The notes: generated by a model from the sequence alone, not told the origin. Shown: positions 41,871 through 51,230, numbered from the stretch's first letter. The stretch is 64,000 bases of DNA from Thaumasiovibrio sp047250365 (GCF_047250365.1 NZ_JBLBVL010000007.1:186001-250000), one strand, 5' to 3'. Translations and numbers: made by a program.

Positions 41871-41881
41871 GTAACGTTTAC
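41871..41881. promoter_or_regulatory. Candidate GalR/LacI-type half operator upstream of galM
   Basis: GTAACGTTTAC, a near palindrome with the central CG of GalR-type operators (consensus GTGTAANCGTTTACAC), lies 70 bp before galM. The repressor gene is the neighbour of galM. The match is incomplete at the outer bases. Confidence 0.4.
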
Positions 41882-41951
41882 ATATCGAGCGGTGATGGTA
41901 TGTTGTTAGTGGTGTATTTGTTTAGTCGTATTTCGATATGAAGGAGTCGCC

Positions 41952-43010
41952 GTGACTACGCTTGTAGATGTAGATAAATCGGAACAGCCAATCGCCGCTG
42001 ATGGTCGTCCGGTTAATGGGTTTAGATTGGAAAATAGCAAAGGAACCAGTGCCCGCTTTATGGATATTGGTGCGACCTGGTTAAGTTGGAAGGTGGTGGT
42101 CGATGGTAACGAGCGTGAGGTTCTGCTGGGTAACGCCAACTTTAAAGACTATCAAACACAGACGGCATATCTTGGTGCGACCGTTGGTCGCTATGCAAAT
42201 CGTATTGCGAATGGGCGCTTTTCTATTGATGGAATCGAGTATCACATCGGTCAAAATGATGGGGCAAATGCACTGCACGGTGGGTGTGATGGCTTTGATA
42301 AACGACGTTGGCATTTAGAGTCTTTGACTAAAAGCCGGCTGAGTTTCTCTTTGCATAGTGATCATGGTGATCAGGGTTTTCCGGGACAACTCTCGGTAAA
42401 TTTAACCATTACCTTGGATGAGGACGATGCGCTGCATTTGCAATATTGTGCTGTAGTTGATCAACCATGTCCGGTTAACTTAACTAATCACGCGTATTTT
42501 GACCTAGCGGGCCAGGATGGAAAGCAAGGCTGTTTAGATCACTGGCTAACAATTTATGCAGATCAGTATCTTCCTGTTGGTGCCGATGGGATCCCTTTTA
42601 CTGGTTTACGTGATGTAGAAGGCACATACTTTGATTTTCGTCAGCCAAAGCGCATTGGAGAGCATATCGCCCTCAATGATGAGCTTACGGAATTAGGCGG
42701 GTATGATCACAGCTATTATCTCGCGCCGCGCAATGAAAATCTGGTTGCTGAAGTTGTTTCGCCGGACAGTAAATTGACCATGCGTGTTTTTTCAGACAAA
42801 CCTGCGATGCAGTTCTATTCTGGCAATCATTTAAAGGGCTGCCCTAATCGGTGCGGTGGGAAGTACGGTACTTATAGCGGCTTTGCACTAGAAACGCAGT
42901 TTCTGCCAGACTCGCCCAATCACCTTGAATGGCCGCAAGAGGGAGTGATTCTAATGCCGGGTCAAGTCTACCAATATACAACCACTTACCAACTGATTGT
43001 GAGTGAATAG
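41952..43010 (+). CDS. galM: Aldose 1-epimerase (mutarotase)
   Basis: Interconverts alpha and beta anomers of galactose and other aldoses; 352 residues. Motifs: FRLENSKGTSARFMDIGATW, GATVGRYANRIANGRF, NALHGGCDGFDKRRW with the substrate-binding histidine, VNLTNHAYFDLAG with the catalytic histidine, and FALETQFLPDSPNH with the catalytic glutamate. The start is GTG with AAGGAG 6 bases upstream. It is convergent with a GalR-like gene; no galKTE genes are in the window. Confidence 0.95.
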   Translation: MTTLVDVDKSEQPIAADGRPVNGFRLENSKGTSARFMDIGATWLSWKVVVDGNEREVLLGNANFKDYQTQTAYLGATVGRYANRIANGRFSIDGIEYHIGQNDGANALHGGCDGFDKRRWHLESLTKSRLSFSLHSDHGDQGFPGQLSVNLTITLDEDDALHLQYCAVVDQPCPVNLTNHAYFDLAGQDGKQGCLDHWLTIYADQYLPVGADGIPFTGLRDVEGTYFDFRQPKRIGEHIALNDELTELGGYDHSYYLAPRNENLVAEVVSPDSKLTMRVFSDKPAMQFYSGNHLKGCPNRCGGKYGTYSGFALETQFLPDSPNHLEWPQEGVILMPGQVYQYTTTYQLIVSE

Positions 43011-43040
43011 CTCGACGTTAAATTTATACTGAGATAAAGA

Positions 43041-43069
43041 CAGGTAACGCAATACGACTGCGTTGCCTG
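43041..43069. terminator. Bidirectional terminator between galM and the GalR-like gene
   Basis: CAGGTAACGCA and TGCGTTGCCTG form an 11-bp stem with one G-T pair and a 7-nt loop, in the 72-bp gap between two convergent genes. Confidence 0.65.
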
Positions 43070-43082
43070 ACTGATATTATTG

Positions 43083-44093
43083 TTATGTACCCTTGCCACT
43101 GACGGCAACGGATTGACGACGAACCAATGTGGGGCTATATAGGTGCGTGTCTACGCTGGTATTACTTGAACCTGCGTGATGAAGAGATAATTGTGCTGCT
43201 TTTTTTGCCATCATCTGGATAGGGTAACGGATCGTAGTGAGCTTTGGATGAAGGTATTTGGCAATCAATCCATCATCAAAACCAATCAATGACATAGTTT
43301 CTGGCACAACGTACTGATTTTCCTCTAATACTGCTAAGGCTCCAGCTGCCATATAGTCGTTATATGCGGCAACGGCGGTGAGCGGAAGACCCTTAGAGAG
43401 AAGGTTAGTCATCGCAGCTTCACCTCCTTGCTCGTCCGGTGTACCGGTTTCAATGTAACTGTCTGATACAGGCAGTTTGTAAGCACGCAAAGCATCTTTA
43501 TATCCTGCTAACCGCTGCGTGGTGTCTTCGATATCTTGATTGGAACTAAGGAAGCCAATATGCTGATGACCGTGCTTAATCAGGTATTCAGTCGCGAGAT
43601 AGGCTCCTTTATGATTATCGAGCGCAATACACCTGTCGGCAATTTCAGGGATAAATCGATTGATAAAGACCATGCCGGGGACTTCTTTTGAAAACGCTAC
43701 CAACTCCTCGTTACTCAGAGCCTTTGAATGGATAACCAGTGACTCGCAGCGATTGTTGATGAGCAGCTCAATGACCTCACGTTCTGTTTTTTCGTCATGA
43801 TATCCATTGCCAATCAGTAGGTGTTTACTGTTTTCACGTGCCACACCATCAATGGCTTTTACCATCGAGCCAAAGAAGGGATCCGACACGTCGGAAACTA
43901 ACACGCCCATGGTATTTGTCGATTGGCTAACTAATGCTCTGGCATTAGCATTAGGGCGATAGCCTAGCTTTTTCATGGCGGTTTTCACAGAGGCCACGGC
44001 CGCTTGGCTCGCTTTGGGAGAGTTATTGATGACACGGGATACGGTCGCGACGGATACGTTAGCTTCGCGAGCGACATCTTTAATCGTGGCCAT
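43083..44093 (-). CDS. galR: LacI-family repressor, GalR/GalS-like
   Basis: A 336-residue repressor. The helix-turn-helix is MATIKDVAREANVSVATVSR, with the hinge RPNANARALVSQ. The sensor domain closely follows E. coli GalS/GalR: VSDVSDPFFGSMVKAIDG, NRCESLVIHSKALS, AGALAVLEEN and SLIGFDDGLIAKYLHPKLTT. A galOE-like operator lies upstream of its start, which suggests autoregulation, and galM is adjacent. The exact inducer might be galactose or a galactose-containing product. Confidence 0.85.
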   Translation of the reverse strand: MATIKDVAREANVSVATVSRVINNSPKASQAAVASVKTAMKKLGYRPNANARALVSQSTNTMGVLVSDVSDPFFGSMVKAIDGVARENSKHLLIGNGYHDEKTEREVIELLINNRCESLVIHSKALSNEELVAFSKEVPGMVFINRFIPEIADRCIALDNHKGAYLATEYLIKHGHQHIGFLSSNQDIEDTTQRLAGYKDALRAYKLPVSDSYIETGTPDEQGGEAAMTNLLSKGLPLTAVAAYNDYMAAGALAVLEENQYVVPETMSLIGFDDGLIAKYLHPKLTTIRYPIQMMAKKAAQLSLHHAGSSNTSVDTHLYSPTLVRRQSVAVSGKGT

Positions 44094-44212
44094 GGTGTTC
44101 CTTGCTAGCTATTAATTGACTTCATTTGACCCGATGCCGAGAACGTTGGCAACGATGAGCGTGACAATTTCGTGTCACATCTCATTTAACCATAAAAGTG
44201 CTAATGGAAGTA

Positions 44213-44228
44213 GTGTAAACGATCTCAT
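44213..44228. promoter_or_regulatory. GalR-type operator upstream of the galR-like gene
   Basis: GTGTAAACGATCTCAT is close to the E. coli gal operator OE (GTGTAAACGATTCCAC). It lies 120 bp upstream of the repressor start. A second inverted repeat, GTGACA-N6-TGTCAC, is at 44161-44178. Confidence 0.6.
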
Positions 44229-44240
44229 TTTAAGCAAAGA

Positions 44241-44269
44241 AAGCCAACCTAACAACGTTAGCTTGGCTT
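44241..44269 (-). terminator. Terminator after the Ntn-hydrolase gene
   Basis: AAGCCAACCTAAC and GTTAGCTTGGCTT pair through 13 positions with one mismatch and a 3-nt loop. On the minus strand it is followed by TCTTTGC. It lies 77 bp after the stop of the gene at 44347-45393. Confidence 0.6.
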
Positions 44270-44346
44270 CAAGAGTTCATTAAAATGAGTGGTAGGAATG
44301 AAGGCGCTTTAACGCTGCATTCTGGTAACTCAGTTATTTAATAAAA

Positions 44347-45393
44347 TTAGATTTTGCCTTCAGTCAGGATAAGATGGGTGATATCACCAAATAGACCCGG
44401 TTGAGTGACATCAAGCTTTAAACGTTCGCCTGAAGCTTGAATATCTTTCACATTGTAGGTCATGACATTGAAGCTATCGTTCCACGTGTAGCGTAATACA
44501 GCATCACCGGTAGTAATATTCTGAGTTACCATCCATTCAGTACCATAACCCGTCATTTGACCGTTGATTGGACGGTTTGGTGCGTCATGTGGCACTTTAT
44601 AAATAACAGATTCTAGTTTTAGTAGTCCGTTTGCAACGCTGCTTGGCTCTTTTAGATGGTTATAGAAATACGAGTTGCTGATAAAACGATCTTGAGAGTG
44701 CAGGTTACCATTGGTTTTTAGATCAACTTCAGAGTCTTGCTCTTCAATTGGTCCCCAGTCTTGTGAAGATTCAGCTAAGTTTGCAAGGTGTACTTGGTAC
44801 TCTGGTGAGTTGGTTAAGATATTGTGCTCAGGACCATGCCATATCTTTAACTCTTTTTCTTGCCATTGGATGATTGCAGCATCACCCGTTGTATCTTGCA
44901 AACTAAAATGAACAGTCATTGTTGTCGGCATACCAGGAATTTCATCTGTCATCATGTCCATGTTTTCCATGGCATTGATAGCATCGGCAACCGTTGCATA
45001 TTGTGATAGCAAGTGTTGCATCAATTTAGCATGACCTAGAGATTCACTCGACTGGATATCTTTAATATCCATTTCATTGAAAAACAGAACATTACCTGAC
45101 AGGCCAGCTTCGTTTACACCTTCACCAACCAGCGCACCGTAGCTGGTAATCGCCGTTACAGCATATTTGGCTTGTTCAACTAAAGCATCTGCACGAAGTG
45201 AGCGCGTATACTCGAAGCCTTTAGGGAAGTTTTCTAGTGCGGCGTGAGAGCTTTCTATCCAGTCAAACGTACGTGATACAAAGACCCCTTTCTCGGTATC
45301 CCATGAAATTCGAGAGCAAGCGTGAGAATCTGCCACTACGCCACCGAAAAGTACTGCAAAAGCAGTTGCAGAAAGTAATTTTTTCTTAAACAT
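44347..45393 (-). CDS. Penicillin V acylase / choloylglycine hydrolase family protein, exported
   Basis: N-terminal-nucleophile amidase of 348 residues. The signal peptide (FKKKLLSATAFAVLFGG ... DSHA) is followed at once by Cys26 in CSRISWDTEKG. After cleavage this cysteine becomes the N-terminal nucleophile. Other family marks: FDWIESSHAALENFP, GVNEAGLSGNVLFFNE (active-site Asn region) and ILTNSPEY. Related gram-negative enzymes cleave acyl-homoserine lactones or bile salts. A LysR regulator is divergent from it, a likely controller. Confidence 0.9.
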   Translation of the reverse strand: MFKKKLLSATAFAVLFGGVVADSHACSRISWDTEKGVFVSRTFDWIESSHAALENFPKGFEYTRSLRADALVEQAKYAVTAITSYGALVGEGVNEAGLSGNVLFFNEMDIKDIQSSESLGHAKLMQHLLSQYATVADAINAMENMDMMTDEIPGMPTTMTVHFSLQDTTGDAAIIQWQEKELKIWHGPEHNILTNSPEYQVHLANLAESSQDWGPIEEQDSEVDLKTNGNLHSQDRFISNSYFYNHLKEPSSVANGLLKLESVIYKVPHDAPNRPINGQMTGYGTEWMVTQNITTGDAVLRYTWNDSFNVMTYNVKDIQASGERLKLDVTQPGLFGDITHLILTEGKI

Positions 45394-45562
45394 TTTATTA
45401 TGTACCTATTGTAGGGATTCGGGACGGATTATAGATTAGCTTCTTCAGCGTGTAATATCAGTTCCATTGGGAAACGCCCAACACCTTATCATTCTCAATG
45501 AAATTCATGCGATGTATACTGATAGAATAGAAAATAGATGAGCAAGTAGTTTGAGTTTACTT

Positions 45563-46507
45563 ATGAAAGATAATCCTCAATTTAGTCTTGAGCAGTTAAT
45601 CGCATTTGATGCTTTGGCTGTCCATGGTAGTTATAGCAAAGCTGCGAAATCATTAAAGAAAGACCGCTCAACAATACATCAGCACATTCAAAATCTAGAA
45701 ATAGATCTCGATGTTTCATTGTTTTCGCGAGGCCCTCATGGGTCTGAGCTCACTGAGAATGGCACACAAATATTAGCGCTTGCCAAGCACATTCTTTTTT
45801 CTGCTCAACATTTGCAATTTTTCAGTACAAGTTTAAATAAAGATGAAGTAGGACAATTTAACGTTTATTACGATAGTTCAATACCGATAGTTATTTTAAT
45901 GAAAGCACATCGGATGATGAAAAATAAATATCCGCATGTTCAAATTAATTGGTTTCATAGAGAATTAGAAGAAGTGCATCGCTCTGTTGTCACCGATGAA
46001 GCGAGCTTTGGAATAACCTTGATGGCAGGAAAAGGAACGATACCCTCTAAAGGACTCGACTTTATTAATTTGGGTTTTTTTAAGATGGCTATTTATGCAG
46101 GTAAAGAAACTAAACTTGGAAAAATGAAAAGCTGTACACTCGCAGATTTAAAGCATGAAACAGAGTATATCTTAGAAAGTTATTTGGCAATTCAAATGTT
46201 TAAAGTGATTGGTCTCTCTACAGATAGATGTGTTATTAGTAACCAAGATATGTTGTTATCGCATGTAGAGAACGATGGTTGGGCGATGTTACCTGAGTAT
46301 GTTATAGCATCATCACCTATCGGCGATAGATTTGAAGAGGTGAAGCCTAATTTTTTCAACAATGATATTCAGTGGAGCTACATTATGCTTGGTTCTAATA
46401 TGTCAGTAGGGTTAAGGGGAGAGTTAGCAAATTGCATTAAGGCTGCATTTTTAGCCCCTGAACCATCTTTTTTACATGGCAAGTTAACCTCAGATATAGC
46501 ATCGTGA
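45563..46507 (+). CDS. LysR-family transcriptional regulator
   Basis: About 314 residues. The N-terminal helix-turn-helix reads FSLEQLIAFDALAVHGSYSK, KSLKKDRSTIHQHIQNLEID and SLFSRGPHGSELTENG; the C-terminal half is the ligand domain. A TTG at 45551 is in frame, but the ATG at 45563 is the natural start. It is divergent from the penicillin-V-acylase-type gene 169 bp away and probably regulates it. Confidence 0.88.
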   Translation: MKDNPQFSLEQLIAFDALAVHGSYSKAAKSLKKDRSTIHQHIQNLEIDLDVSLFSRGPHGSELTENGTQILALAKHILFSAQHLQFFSTSLNKDEVGQFNVYYDSSIPIVILMKAHRMMKNKYPHVQINWFHRELEEVHRSVVTDEASFGITLMAGKGTIPSKGLDFINLGFFKMAIYAGKETKLGKMKSCTLADLKHETEYILESYLAIQMFKVIGLSTDRCVISNQDMLLSHVENDGWAMLPEYVIASSPIGDRFEEVKPNFFNNDIQWSYIMLGSNMSVGLRGELANCIKAAFLAPEPSFLHGKLTSDIAS

Positions 46508-46520
46508 GCAGATACAAAAA

Positions 46521-46548
46521 GGCGAGGTAGTAGATACAATATCTCGCC
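46521..46548. terminator. Bidirectional terminator, LysR / yibL
   Basis: AAAAAGGCGAG and CTCGCCTTTTTT: a 6-bp GC stem flanked by A and T runs, so it works for both convergent genes. Confidence 0.85.
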
Positions 46549-46568
46549 TTTTTTATGATAGGTTTTAG

Positions 46569-46925
46569 TTAAAACGGTTTGAAAGCAAATCCAGTGACTT
46601 CAGTACAGCCCATCTCTTTACCTAAAGCGGTCATTGGGTGAACAATCACTAGCCCTTTTACTTTCTTTTTAAGCTGACCAATATCAGCTTGCTCTTGCTT
46701 GGTCACAGCACGGTGAAAAGGCATGGCTGTGATTTTTTGTGCTTGGGTACTAAGTTCCTGTACGTGCTTTTTCTTGTTGGCCGTGATTTGTTGAGTGAGA
46801 TTGGCGATCTCTTTTTTTAGCTGCGATAGCTTCTCTGCATCACGCGCTGCTTCAGCAATAGCGAGTTGACGGCGAGATTTATCTAGGCGGTTGTTCAGTT
46901 GCTGCAGCTCTTGATTTAGTTTCAT
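46569..46925 (-). CDS. yibL: YibL family protein (DUF2810)
   Basis: A 118-residue cytoplasmic protein. The N-terminal two thirds are coiled coil (LNQELQQLNNRLDKSRRQLA and on). The C-terminal third matches E. coli YibL almost word for word: MPFHRAVTKQEQADIGQLKK and GLVIVHPMTALGKEMG, then VTGFAFKPF. YibL has been reported as ribosome-associated, but its role is not settled. Confidence 0.92.
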   Translation of the reverse strand: MKLNQELQQLNNRLDKSRRQLAIAEAARDAEKLSQLKKEIANLTQQITANKKKHVQELSTQAQKITAMPFHRAVTKQEQADIGQLKKKVKGLVIVHPMTALGKEMGCTEVTGFAFKPF

Positions 46926-47022
46926 GGGATACCTTCTATATCTGTTGGCTGCGAGTATAGCAGCAGATCAGTAGCACGGGTATCCCATTGTGGTGGTAGA
47001 AATTGGTGAGGTTCGATCTGGG

Positions 47023-47565
47023 TTAGAAATAGATCGCTGCACCCAAAGAGGTGACCCCTATATCATTTTTATCAAATTCAAACTTTTCATGCTCTAAACG
47101 CAGACCAAACGCGCCTAATTGCATCGCAACCCCAGCGCCAAATAGCACATCTGCGCCCTCGCTTTTCTCAATGGTACGACGGGAAGAGATACGCATGTCC
47201 CATTGATGAACACCCAACTTACCGAATACTGACAAGTTATTGCCAAGAGGAATGTGCATAATACTGGTTACCCCAGATGTTTTGGTTCGCGCCGCTTGAT
47301 GACGCGCATCGTGCAAGGTGCCAAAATCGTAATGAAAGCCTTCGACTGCAAAATTATCTCCAAGCCTAACGCCGGCAAAGTATTTGTTTCCCCAATCTTT
47401 CTCAGAAATGGCGTGGATGGTGGAATGGCTGTGTTGTGTTGCGTCTAATTGATAGTATCCGCGTGCGTAACCGATGTAGGTTTGATTGCCGGCGGTATAG
47501 GGCGAGTATGCCGTAGCGCTAGCAGAAAAGAGTAACAACCCTGCCAGAATGGATTTTGTGTTCAT
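47023..47565 (-). CDS. Small outer-membrane beta-barrel protein
   Basis: A 180-residue protein with a signal peptide (MNTKSILAGLLLFSASATAY) and eight or so amphipathic strands ending in LGAAIYF with C-terminal Phe, as in OmpA/OmpX-type small barrels. GYARGYYQLDATQ and FGKLGVHQWDMRIS are typical strand pairs. It may be an AcfA/OmpW-like vibrio surface protein, but I cannot place it more exactly. Confidence 0.75.
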   Translation of the reverse strand: MNTKSILAGLLLFSASATAYSPYTAGNQTYIGYARGYYQLDATQHSHSTIHAISEKDWGNKYFAGVRLGDNFAVEGFHYDFGTLHDARHQAARTKTSGVTSIMHIPLGNNLSVFGKLGVHQWDMRISSRRTIEKSEGADVLFGAGVAMQLGAFGLRLEHEKFEFDKNDIGVTSLGAAIYF

Positions 47566-47717
47566 GATGCCTCTTACGTGGAGCGGTGTATTTCATTATC
47601 TGCGTGGAGATTAGCATGGCAGGGAGGGTGCGATGTAAGGCTGGGGTCAGAACCGTGTCAGAGATAATACCGCGGCACTATCGTGCCTATTGCGGTTATG
47701 CCCATTCAGTTAGCGCA

Positions 47718-48353
47718 TTAGATTTCTTGGCTTAATTGGGTGAGAAATTGCAGCATAAACTGACTACGGCGTTCAGCTTCGAGCTTTCCAGCTTGAGTAT
47801 TCATGGTGCGACTCAATTTAAGCAGTTTGGTATAGAAATGGTCTAGGGTGTAGGCGTTATCATCTGGGAAACGGCCTTGGCAAAAAGGATCCTCAGAGTG
47901 ATAAAGCGGGCGTGCGAGCAGTTGGCCAACTTGTAGGCAGCGAATAGTGCCGATAGCGCCTAGTGCGTCTAAGCGGTCAGCATCTTGGATAATTTTTGCT
48001 TCAAGGGTGCGAGGTGCAATACCGGCACTATAGCTGTGGGCTGCAATGGCATGGTGAATCTCAGATAATTGCTTAGCGGTGTAGCCATGTTGATCGAGAA
48101 AATGGATGGCATGTTCGGCGGAATAGGTGGACGCACGCGCGCGATCTGGGTGGTTTTTGGGTAAGTTTATACAGTCATGAAGCCAAGCCGCAGGCAGAAT
48201 GATAGAGAGATCGGCGCTTTCTTGCTGTGCCAGCTTTCTGGCTGCTGAGACAACACGCTCAACATGCGCCATATCGTGGGCTGCGTCTTCAAGCATATTA
48301 TCAACGAGGTATTGGCGGCAGTGTTGCTCTATGGGCAATGGAGATACTGTCAT
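47718..48353 (-). CDS. HD-domain phosphohydrolase (YedJ-like)
   Basis: About 211 residues. HD metal motif: AHDMAHVERVVSAARKLA, then AAWLHDCINLPK, followed by IIQDADRLDALGAIG, as in E. coli YedJ and related nucleotide hydrolases. The frame extends to 48503, but the upstream 50 residues (Cys-rich, unlike the family) are probably not translated. The ATG at 48353 starts just before the conserved part. Confidence 0.83.
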   Translation of the reverse strand: MTVSPLPIEQHCRQYLVDNMLEDAAHDMAHVERVVSAARKLAQQESADLSIILPAAWLHDCINLPKNHPDRARASTYSAEHAIHFLDQHGYTAKQLSEIHHAIAAHSYSAGIAPRTLEAKIIQDADRLDALGAIGTIRCLQVGQLLARPLYHSEDPFCQGRFPDDNAYTLDHFYTKLLKLSRTMNTQAGKLEAERRSQFMLQFLTQLSQEI

Positions 48354-48541
48354 TGGATTATCACGTTTAATGAGGGTAGGGCGAGTATAACGCGCTGCGG
48401 GGCAAAGGCACACTGTGATGATGGTGCTCAGGTTGTCACACTTATGACACGTTGCGCATACTTTATAAGGCATTGATGCGATCTTCACCGTGACCTTCGC
48501 CATATTAACTATTCTGTAAAAAACAGAAAGGGGCGCAGAGC

Positions 48542-49483
48542 ATGTTAGTGCTATTGGCGGTGGTGGTAATGGTGGGGTGTGGTATGGCGTATGCCGTACT
48601 GTGTTATTTAAATTCGGAGGAAGAAGAGTTACGTCCGGAAATGGTTAACACCGAGCATGGCGATTTAGCCTTGCTCAGTGCAGGGCACGTGTTTTATTCA
48701 TTGTATGGTGATAGGCAGCGGCCTGTTGTCGTTTTAATTCATGGTTTTTCGTTTCCCTCTTTTGCTTGGGAGCGCAATGTTGATGCGTTAACAAAGGCGG
48801 GCTATTGCGTGTTGACCTATGACATTTACGGACGCGGCTTTTCAGCTCGCCCTAATGTCGCTTATAACCGCGAGACATTTATTCAGCAGTTGAGAGAGTT
48901 ACTCGACTACTTGGCAATTGAACAACCCATCCATCTCGTTGGTTTATCAATGGGAGGGGCGATTGCCAGTGCTTTTGCCAATGACTTCCCTTCCCGCGTG
49001 GCCAGTGTCAGTTTTATCGCCCCGTTTCATGCTCCAATCAATATTGGGCCTTTAAAATGGCCGATTATCGGCACTTTTCTCGCACGGGCATTTTATATAC
49101 CAAGGTTAGCATCAAAGTTGCTGGATGATTTAGCTGAGCCGGATAAGCATTTTGATATTGCCCATCGCTATGAAGTGCAGATGCGCTACAAGGGTTTTTC
49201 GCGTGGGCTGATTCGTTCCGCGAGAACGTTCTTACAATATGACCCTGCTGCCGATCTTAAGGCGTTAGGAGACGCAAAAGTGAACACCTTGTTGTTATGG
49301 GGAGAAAATGACCAAATATTCCCGGTCGAAAAAGTGAGCTATGTATCTGACCTACTCGGTGATAGTAACCGTGTTTGTATTATCGAGGGGGCAGGGCATG
49401 CACCACAGTTTGAGTCGTCTCACACGGTGAATCAATGCCTGACACGGTTCTTATCCGGTTGCGACTTGGTGTCTGAGCATTAA
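48542..49483 (+). CDS. Alpha/beta hydrolase with N-terminal membrane anchor
   Basis: A 313-residue hydrolase. A hydrophobic segment at residues 1-22 looks like a membrane anchor or uncleaved signal. The fold is clear: VVVLIHGFSFPSFAWERNV (oxyanion region), HLVGLSMGGAIASAFA with the nucleophile serine, LLLWGENDQIFPVEK with the acid, and IEGAGHAPQFE with the histidine. Likely an esterase or lipase-like enzyme of unknown substrate. Confidence 0.87.
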   Translation: MLVLLAVVVMVGCGMAYAVLCYLNSEEEELRPEMVNTEHGDLALLSAGHVFYSLYGDRQRPVVVLIHGFSFPSFAWERNVDALTKAGYCVLTYDIYGRGFSARPNVAYNRETFIQQLRELLDYLAIEQPIHLVGLSMGGAIASAFANDFPSRVASVSFIAPFHAPINIGPLKWPIIGTFLARAFYIPRLASKLLDDLAEPDKHFDIAHRYEVQMRYKGFSRGLIRSARTFLQYDPAADLKALGDAKVNTLLLWGENDQIFPVEKVSYVSDLLGDSNRVCIIEGAGHAPQFESSHTVNQCLTRFLSGCDLVSEH

Positions 49484-49488
49484 CGTGG

Positions 49489-50385
49489 TTAGTGATCATC
49501 GATGGCTTGCTGTCCGTGTAAAACTAGCCAATCCATTAGTGCTTTGATGCGTTTTAATTGGTACTTTCCGGGAGGACAGACAAGGTAGATGTCGGTCAAT
49601 GTTTGATTCCAGTTTGGCAGTACTTCTTCCAGAGTGTGGTTTTTGATCTCATTTTTCACATAGAGTTCGGACAAACGTGCAATGCCACGGTGCGCGGTGG
49701 CAAGTTGGTACATTATTCGGCCATTGGCAATCGTGCGACCGTGGTGTGCATGCACTTTTACTGTCTCTTCATTGTTCGTTAGCTCCCACTCTTTCACTGA
49801 GCCGACAATCAGCTGGTGGTGTTCTAGATCTTTTGGCTGAACAATCGACGGTGTGCTTTTCAAGTATGTTGGCGAGGCAACAAGCACAGTACGCAATGAA
49901 AAGGCTTTTCGCGCAATGAGACTTGAGTCAGGCAAATTGCCCATTCTTAGCACAAGGTCATAATTAGTATTGAGAAGGTCGACTTTTTGACTACTGAAGT
50001 CGAACTCTACTTTAACGTGAGGGTAAGCATCTTCAAACGCAATGAGTAGCGGGGCGATAATCTCCTCCCCTAAAAGCCCGCCAACGGTATTAACGCGAAT
50101 GACCCCAGCCAGTTCGTCGGCGTGCAGCTTGGTTTGCTCAAATGACAATTGCAGTTGTTGCCAAGCTGGCCTGGCTTGATGGAAAAATTGTTCGCCTTCC
50201 TGAGTAAGGCGCAATTTCCTTGTGGTGCGATGCAGTAACTGCACCCCAAGGCGCTCTTCCAACTGGCTGACTTGTTGGCTTAAATTCGATTTTCCAACAC
50301 TCAGTTTTTCAGCGGCAGCGGTAAAGCTACCTTCTTCGATGACCGCGATCAAGGCCCGCAGGCCAAGGAATTCAATATTGTTCAT
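49489..50385 (-). CDS. LysR-family regulator divergent from an SDR gene
   Basis: About 298 residues. The helix-turn-helix reads FLGLRALIAVIEEGSFTAAA, EKLSVGKSNLSQQVSQLEER and LLHRTTRKLRLTQEG, of the CrgA/AaeR-type subgroup. The frame opens 18 codons earlier, but the ATG at 50385 begins the conserved domain. It is divergent from the SDR gene at 50476 with a 90-bp gap, which is the classic regulator-target layout. Confidence 0.88.
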   Translation of the reverse strand: MNNIEFLGLRALIAVIEEGSFTAAAEKLSVGKSNLSQQVSQLEERLGVQLLHRTTRKLRLTQEGEQFFHQARPAWQQLQLSFEQTKLHADELAGVIRVNTVGGLLGEEIIAPLLIAFEDAYPHVKVEFDFSSQKVDLLNTNYDLVLRMGNLPDSSLIARKAFSLRTVLVASPTYLKSTPSIVQPKDLEHHQLIVGSVKEWELTNNEETVKVHAHHGRTIANGRIMYQLATAHRGIARLSELYVKNEIKNHTLEEVLPNWNQTLTDIYLVCPPGKYQLKRIKALMDWLVLHGQQAIDDH

Positions 50386-50475
50386 TGTGACTAAACAGTG
50401 ATTTCCGATAAGACTTATATATCGCAGTGTATAGCACAACTATACTTAGCCGCAATTGAAGAGAGGAGATAGAAC

Positions 50476-51198
50476 ATGACGAAGCCACTAGTAGTAATCA
50501 CTGGAGCAAGTTCAGGCATTGGTGAAGCAACCGCAAAACGTTTGAGTGCAGAAGGTCACCCATTGTTGTTGTTAGCCCGCCGCATTGAGCGTCTTGAAGC
50601 GTTAAATTTACCCAATACACTATGCTATAAAGTTGATGTGACCGATTTAGCGTCATTCAAGCAAGCCATTGATGCTGCAGAACAGCAGTTTGGCCCAGTT
50701 GATTGCTTAATTAACAACGCGGGCGTTATGTTGTTAGGGAAAGCTGATGTGCAAAACCCGGCTGAATGGAAAGCGATGTTTGATGTTAACGTTATGGGTC
50801 TGCTTAACGGTATTCATTTGGTACTGCAGAAAATGCGCCAACGTAAAGGCGGCACAGTAGTCAATATCAGCTCTGTGGCGGGGCGTAAAACGTTTCCTGA
50901 TCATGCTGCCTATTGTGGAACCAAGTTTGCGGTGCATGCGATCACTGAAAATATCCGTGAAGAAGTCGCCGATGATTCTGTGCGTTTAATTACTATTGCC
51001 CCAGGTGCCGTTGAGACAGAGCTGCTTAGCCACACCACGGATGATTCGATTAAAGCGGGTTACGGCGAATGGAAAGAGGGCATGGGCGGTGTGATTGCAC
51101 CAACCGATATCGCTAACAGCATTGCGTTTGCTTATGGGCAACCACAGAACGTTTGCATTCGTGAAATTGTGATTGCGGCGACTCGCCAACAGCCGTAA
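50476..51198 (+). CDS. Short-chain dehydrogenase/reductase
   Basis: A 240-residue NAD(P)-dependent SDR of the YdfG type. Cofactor motif TGASSGIGEATAKRL, then NNAGVMLLG, the catalytic Ser in VVNISSVAGRK and YxxxK in AAYCGTKFAVHA. AGAGGAG at 50461-50467 is its ribosome site. It may reduce 3-hydroxy acids or quinones; the substrate is not known. Confidence 0.92.
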   Translation: MTKPLVVITGASSGIGEATAKRLSAEGHPLLLLARRIERLEALNLPNTLCYKVDVTDLASFKQAIDAAEQQFGPVDCLINNAGVMLLGKADVQNPAEWKAMFDVNVMGLLNGIHLVLQKMRQRKGGTVVNISSVAGRKTFPDHAAYCGTKFAVHAITENIREEVADDSVRLITIAPGAVETELLSHTTDDSIKAGYGEWKEGMGGVIAPTDIANSIAFAYGQPQNVCIREIVIAATRQQP

Positions 51199-51230
51199 GT
51201 GTTTTACCCACAAATGTAATTGGCACCATG

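Noticed and set aside
48354..48503. N-terminal 50-residue extension of the HD protein with four cysteines (CATCHKC-like), resembling a zinc finger
   Set aside because: No family member is known to me with it, the ribosome site is poor, and the conserved protein starts at 48353; most likely untranslated leader.
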